From Strongylocentrotus purpuratus (Eukaryota; Echinodermata; Echinoidea; Camarodonta; Strongylocentrotidae), in NCBI RefSeq assembly GCF_000002235.5, contig NW_022145605.1:32549774-32613773 (forward strand): a stretch of DNA of 64,000 nucleotides. Direction: 5' to 3'. Below the pieces are notes generated by a model. The model was given only the letters and a program-made list of their open reading frames with translations, had not been told where the DNA came from and made no database searches. Shown one piece after another: positions 60,901 to 64,000 of the stretch. Numbering within the stretch: the stretch's first letter is position 1; the number at the start of each line of letters is the position of its first letter. Made by a program: the position numbers and the translations under genes.

Positions 60901-62203
60901 GACAGAGGTATATAATACATGTAATGTCTTTCTGCCACACAAGCCTTAATTTTCATGACTTGGACAGGGGTATATAATACATGTAATATGTCTTTCTGCC
61001 ACACATGCCCTAATTTTCTTGACTTGGACAGGGAAAGATAATAATGTCTTTCTGACACACAAGCCTTAATTTTCTTGACTTGGACTGGAGTAGATAATAA
61101 TGTCTTTCTGCCACACAAGCCTTAATTTTCATGACTTGGACAGAGGTATATAATACATGTAATGTCTTTCTGCCACACAAGCCCATTATTTTCTTGACTT
61201 GGACTGGGGTAGATAATAATGCCTTTCTGCCACACAAGCCCTAATTTTCTTGACTTGGACAGTGGTACAGGTATATAATACATGTAATGTTTTTATGCCA
61301 CACAAGCCTTAATTTTCTTGACTTGGACTGGGGTAGACAATAATGTTTTTCTGCCACACAAGCCTTAATTTTCTTGACTTGGACTGGGGTAGATGACAAT
61401 ATCTTTCTGACACACAAGCCTTAATTTTCATGACTTGGACAGAGGTATATAATACATGTAATGTTTTTTTTATGCCACACAAGCCCTAATTTTCTGGACT
61501 TGGACAGGGGTGGACAATAATGTCTTTCTGCCACACGAGCCTTAATTTTCTTAACTTGGACTGGGGTAGATAATAATGTCTTTCTGCCTCACAAGCCTTA
61601 ATTTTCATGACTTGGACAGAGGTATATAATACATGTAATGTTTTTTATGCCACACAAGCCTTAATTTTCTTGACTTGGACAGGGGTAGACAATAATGTGT
61701 TTCTGCCACACAAGCCTTAATTTTCATGACTTGGACAGGGGTATATAATACATGTAATGTCTTTCTGCCACACATGCCCTAATTTTCATGACTTGGACAG
61801 GGGTATATAATACATGTAATGTCTTTCTGCCACACAAGCCTTAATTTTCATGACTTGGACAGGGGTATATAATACATGTAATGTCTTTCTGCCACACAAG
61901 CCTTAATTTTCTTGACTTGGACAGGGGTAGACAATAATGTCGTGCTGCCACACAAGCCTTAATTTTCATGACTTGAACAGAGGTATATAAATGTCTTTCT
62001 GCCACACAAGCCTTAATTTTCATGACTTGGACAGAGGTATATAATACATGTAATGTCTTTCTGCCACACAAGCCTTAATTTTCATGACTTGGACAGGGGT
62101 AGATAATACATGTAATGTCTTACTGCCACACAAGCCTTAATTTTCTTGACTTGGACAGAGGTATATAATACATGTAATGTCTTTCTGCCACACAAGCCTT
62201 AAA
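57918..62203. repeat. Satellite of interleaved 56- and 62-bp monomers
   Basis: About seventy monomers share CCACACAAGCCTTAATTTTC, then (A/T)TGACTTGGACAGGGGTA. One class continues GACAATAATGTCTTTCTG (56 bp). The other continues TATAATACATGTAATGTCTT (62 bp). Rare variants serve as markers: CATTATTTTC at 59070, 60246 and 61184, and ACAGTGGTACAGG at 59145, 60321 and 61259. These show duplicated blocks offset by 1176 and 938 bp. Minus-strand open frames of 71-95 codons are repeat products, since monomer lengths are not multiples of three. Confidence 0.95.
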
Positions 62204-63694
62204 GGTATAGTTGAGTATTGGTAATTTCCAAAGTGCCCCTCCAAAACAAATTTGGTTTATTTCAGTACCATATGAAAGATCATCGAAAAAAACATGGGAG
62301 ATGATAATAATTCCAAATCAAATGCTCTAATTGTTGTGCAATTTGCTTTCAAAACATTATATAAAAGTGTTTGACGTCCGGACATCACTTTTGACTTTCG
62401 ACGGTTTATTTTTTGAATTTACGTGTTTAGCTCCCTCTATGTCATTTAACAACCAGCGTATTTACAACGAGTGTTTGAGTTCGTTGGTACGTACAGTACT
62501 ACAGGTAGCTAGCAGGCGGGTATCCGACCGCGCGCTAGTAATACAGTACAGCTGATCAATTCCACCAATACGCTGCTTTCACGTAAAGTATAACACACAC
62601 AGCTCATCACCGGCGCCGATCGAACGCTAGACAGCTACAGACAAGCTTTGATTGAAATACGATAACGAGATCGAGATTGGAAAAGGAGCTCGAGGTCACG
62701 GACGATGGCCGACTCGGACTCAGCTAGTGCTAAGCCTAAGGACAAGGCTAAGGCTACGCTAAATCGGAATAAGACTAAGTAAGACGGTAAGAGGAAGGAG
62801 AGAAACAAGCAATGGCAGCTCGACCATCCGGCCCAGAGGAGGCGCGGGAGTGGCTGTGAACAAGGCCAGGGTACGGCGGAGAAACTTCGCGAGCTGCAGG
62901 CGGCCTTCTCGTTGCCGAGTCTAGAGGATGCAATAGACATGCCAGCTCACTGAGAGGTAAGTTGAAATGATATACGCCCCACTGCATTGGGTAGGCCTAC
63001 CGTTTTAATTTGATCTAGTCTAGAGACTAGATGCATGGAATCGGCAAATTTAAGAAATTACGTTTTGTTATCTCTTGCCTTGGATTTTTAATTCAGATTT
63101 CATGAATCATATGATATTGATAGTCTAGCCTAGGTCTACAGTAGACCGAAAGCTTCAGTCTCTATATCGTCGGTTGTTCCACTGAGACTACGTCTGGCTC
63201 CACTAGACCTCCGGATGAATTTGGTTCAAATGAAAATATTGGAAGCATATGCGATCCTACAATATTCAGTGAACGTTGTCGCGTTGAAATCGAGTCTAAA
63301 GTGATGAAATTGTAAATAATAATCTCTTTATGGGGTATACTATAACTCTCTCTCAAGGTCAATATATTAATTCAGCTATACAACAAGCTACAATTGACCG
63401 ATTGGCTATTACCTTTTTGAAATTATATATCACAACTACATATTCCAGGATTTTTATGGTAGCAGCTACCGTTGTACGACCGTAGGCGCTATTTTAAATT
63501 TATCAAAATTTACCGGGAGCACCGGTAAATTTTTATATTCAATTTTTTTCGAAAGCAGAAGTGTTTTAGGAGCTAAATTTTCTAGTGCTTATAATACTTC
63601 CACAGGGGCATCCAAATATATCAAAATTGTAAAGAATCACTATCCACCCAATTTTCAAAATTTCCCAAAACTTTGTAATAGACCCTACCTTTAA
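62199..63694 (+). mobile_element. Candidate TTAA-type DNA transposon at satellite edge
   Basis: The satellite stops inside a monomer at GCCTTAA, which continues TTAAAGGTATAGTTGAG. A weakly matching inverted end, CCCTACCTTTAA, lies at 63683-63694. The TTAA at the junction is the normal monomer sequence, as expected for insertion into TTAA. The satellite does not resume after 63694, so the right limit is uncertain and the element may be longer. It encloses a short coding-like exon. Confidence 0.4.
62705..62956 (+). pseudogene. Coding-like exon with one in-frame stop
   Basis: From ATG at 62705 the frame reads MADSDSASAKPKDKAKATL and stops at TAA 62780-62782. It then stays open in the same frame for 56 more codons (ending RELQAAFSLPSLEDAIDMPA-H) to TGA at 62951-62953. 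A strong donor, GAGAG|GTAAGTTG, follows at 62956/62957. The charged, Ala/Lys-rich start and the donor suggest the first exon of a transposon or host gene, now damaged or never coding. No family is recognised. Confidence 0.35.
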
Positions 63695-64000
63695 TGTCCC
63701 TCGTTACAACTGCAGTTTTCTTTGTAATGATGACGTGCAGGGCTAGTCAACCGGGTAAACATCCTGCTCTTTTTAAAAGTCGACAAGGTTATACTATAGC
63801 TTGCTTGAGATGTGACTGTCTCATCTATATTTATCTCTACCAAAGAGTGTCTCAACTTCACATACATGACAGAGAACCAATGCATCAGTTATTAGTCATG
63901 CAAATTCCAAATCTGGCTAGCTGTGATAATTCGTCGCTGTTTTCACGAAGTGACGGTAGTGAAAAAAATTTGCATTCACTTTGCATTACGATTTTCCTCG
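63695..64000. other. Noncoding end of window
   Basis: Nothing assigned. A 64-codon minus-strand frame has no support. Confidence 0.4.

Noticed and set aside
57794-62071. Repeated minus-strand frames containing KACVAERHY-type motifs
   Set aside because: Produced by satellite monomers of 56 and 62 bp, which change frame from unit to unit; no start, splice or codon support.

Overview
This is a stretch of animal genomic DNA, most likely from a sea urchin or close echinoderm relative. Evidence for this: genes are split into short exons with consensus GT/AG borders; tRNA-derived SINEs and LINE tails of a marine-invertebrate type occur; many small TTAA-flanked inverted-repeat elements are present; ACATGTA motifs and C/G homopolymer tracts abound; and a histone 3'-end signal carries the purine element CAAGAAAGA known from sea urchin histone genes. 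The species call is inference.

The one gene that can be named with confidence is LZTR1, a Kelch/BTB adaptor of the CUL3 ubiquitin ligase. Its first seven coding exons lie on the + strand between 26131 and 45720. They join in frame into 192 codons covering the N-terminus and the first Kelch repeats. Intron 4 is 12.8 kb. The exon that should follow 45720 was not found, so the rest of the gene probably lies beyond 64000.

Layout. 1-435: an exon-like segment present twice. 2191-7368: a foldback-type transposon with long, nearly identical inverted arms built of tandem subrepeats, plus a non-coding centre. 7369-18260: gene-poor DNA with a SINE, a minisatellite and a TTAA MITE. 18263-19191: a possible two-exon minus-strand gene for a small secreted peptide. 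19192-26130: noncoding DNA with microsatellites and a decayed LINE, ending in the LZTR1 promoter region. 26131-45720: LZTR1 with heavily repeat-laden introns. These introns hold a candidate antisense spliced transcript (35600-38064), two strong hairpins, and a cluster of histone-type 3' processing signals with no histone gene. 45721-57900: a dense collection of inverted-repeat elements, diverged tandem repeats, a SINE and simple sequence. 57918-62203: a 4.3 kb satellite of interleaved 56-bp and 62-bp monomers with higher-order duplications. 62199-63694: a probable TTAA-type DNA transposon inserted at the satellite edge, carrying a short damaged reading frame with a splice donor.

No rRNA gene, CRISPR array, true tRNA gene or recognisable retrovirus-like or Polinton-like element was seen. 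All assignments were made by eye from the sequence; no database search was run.
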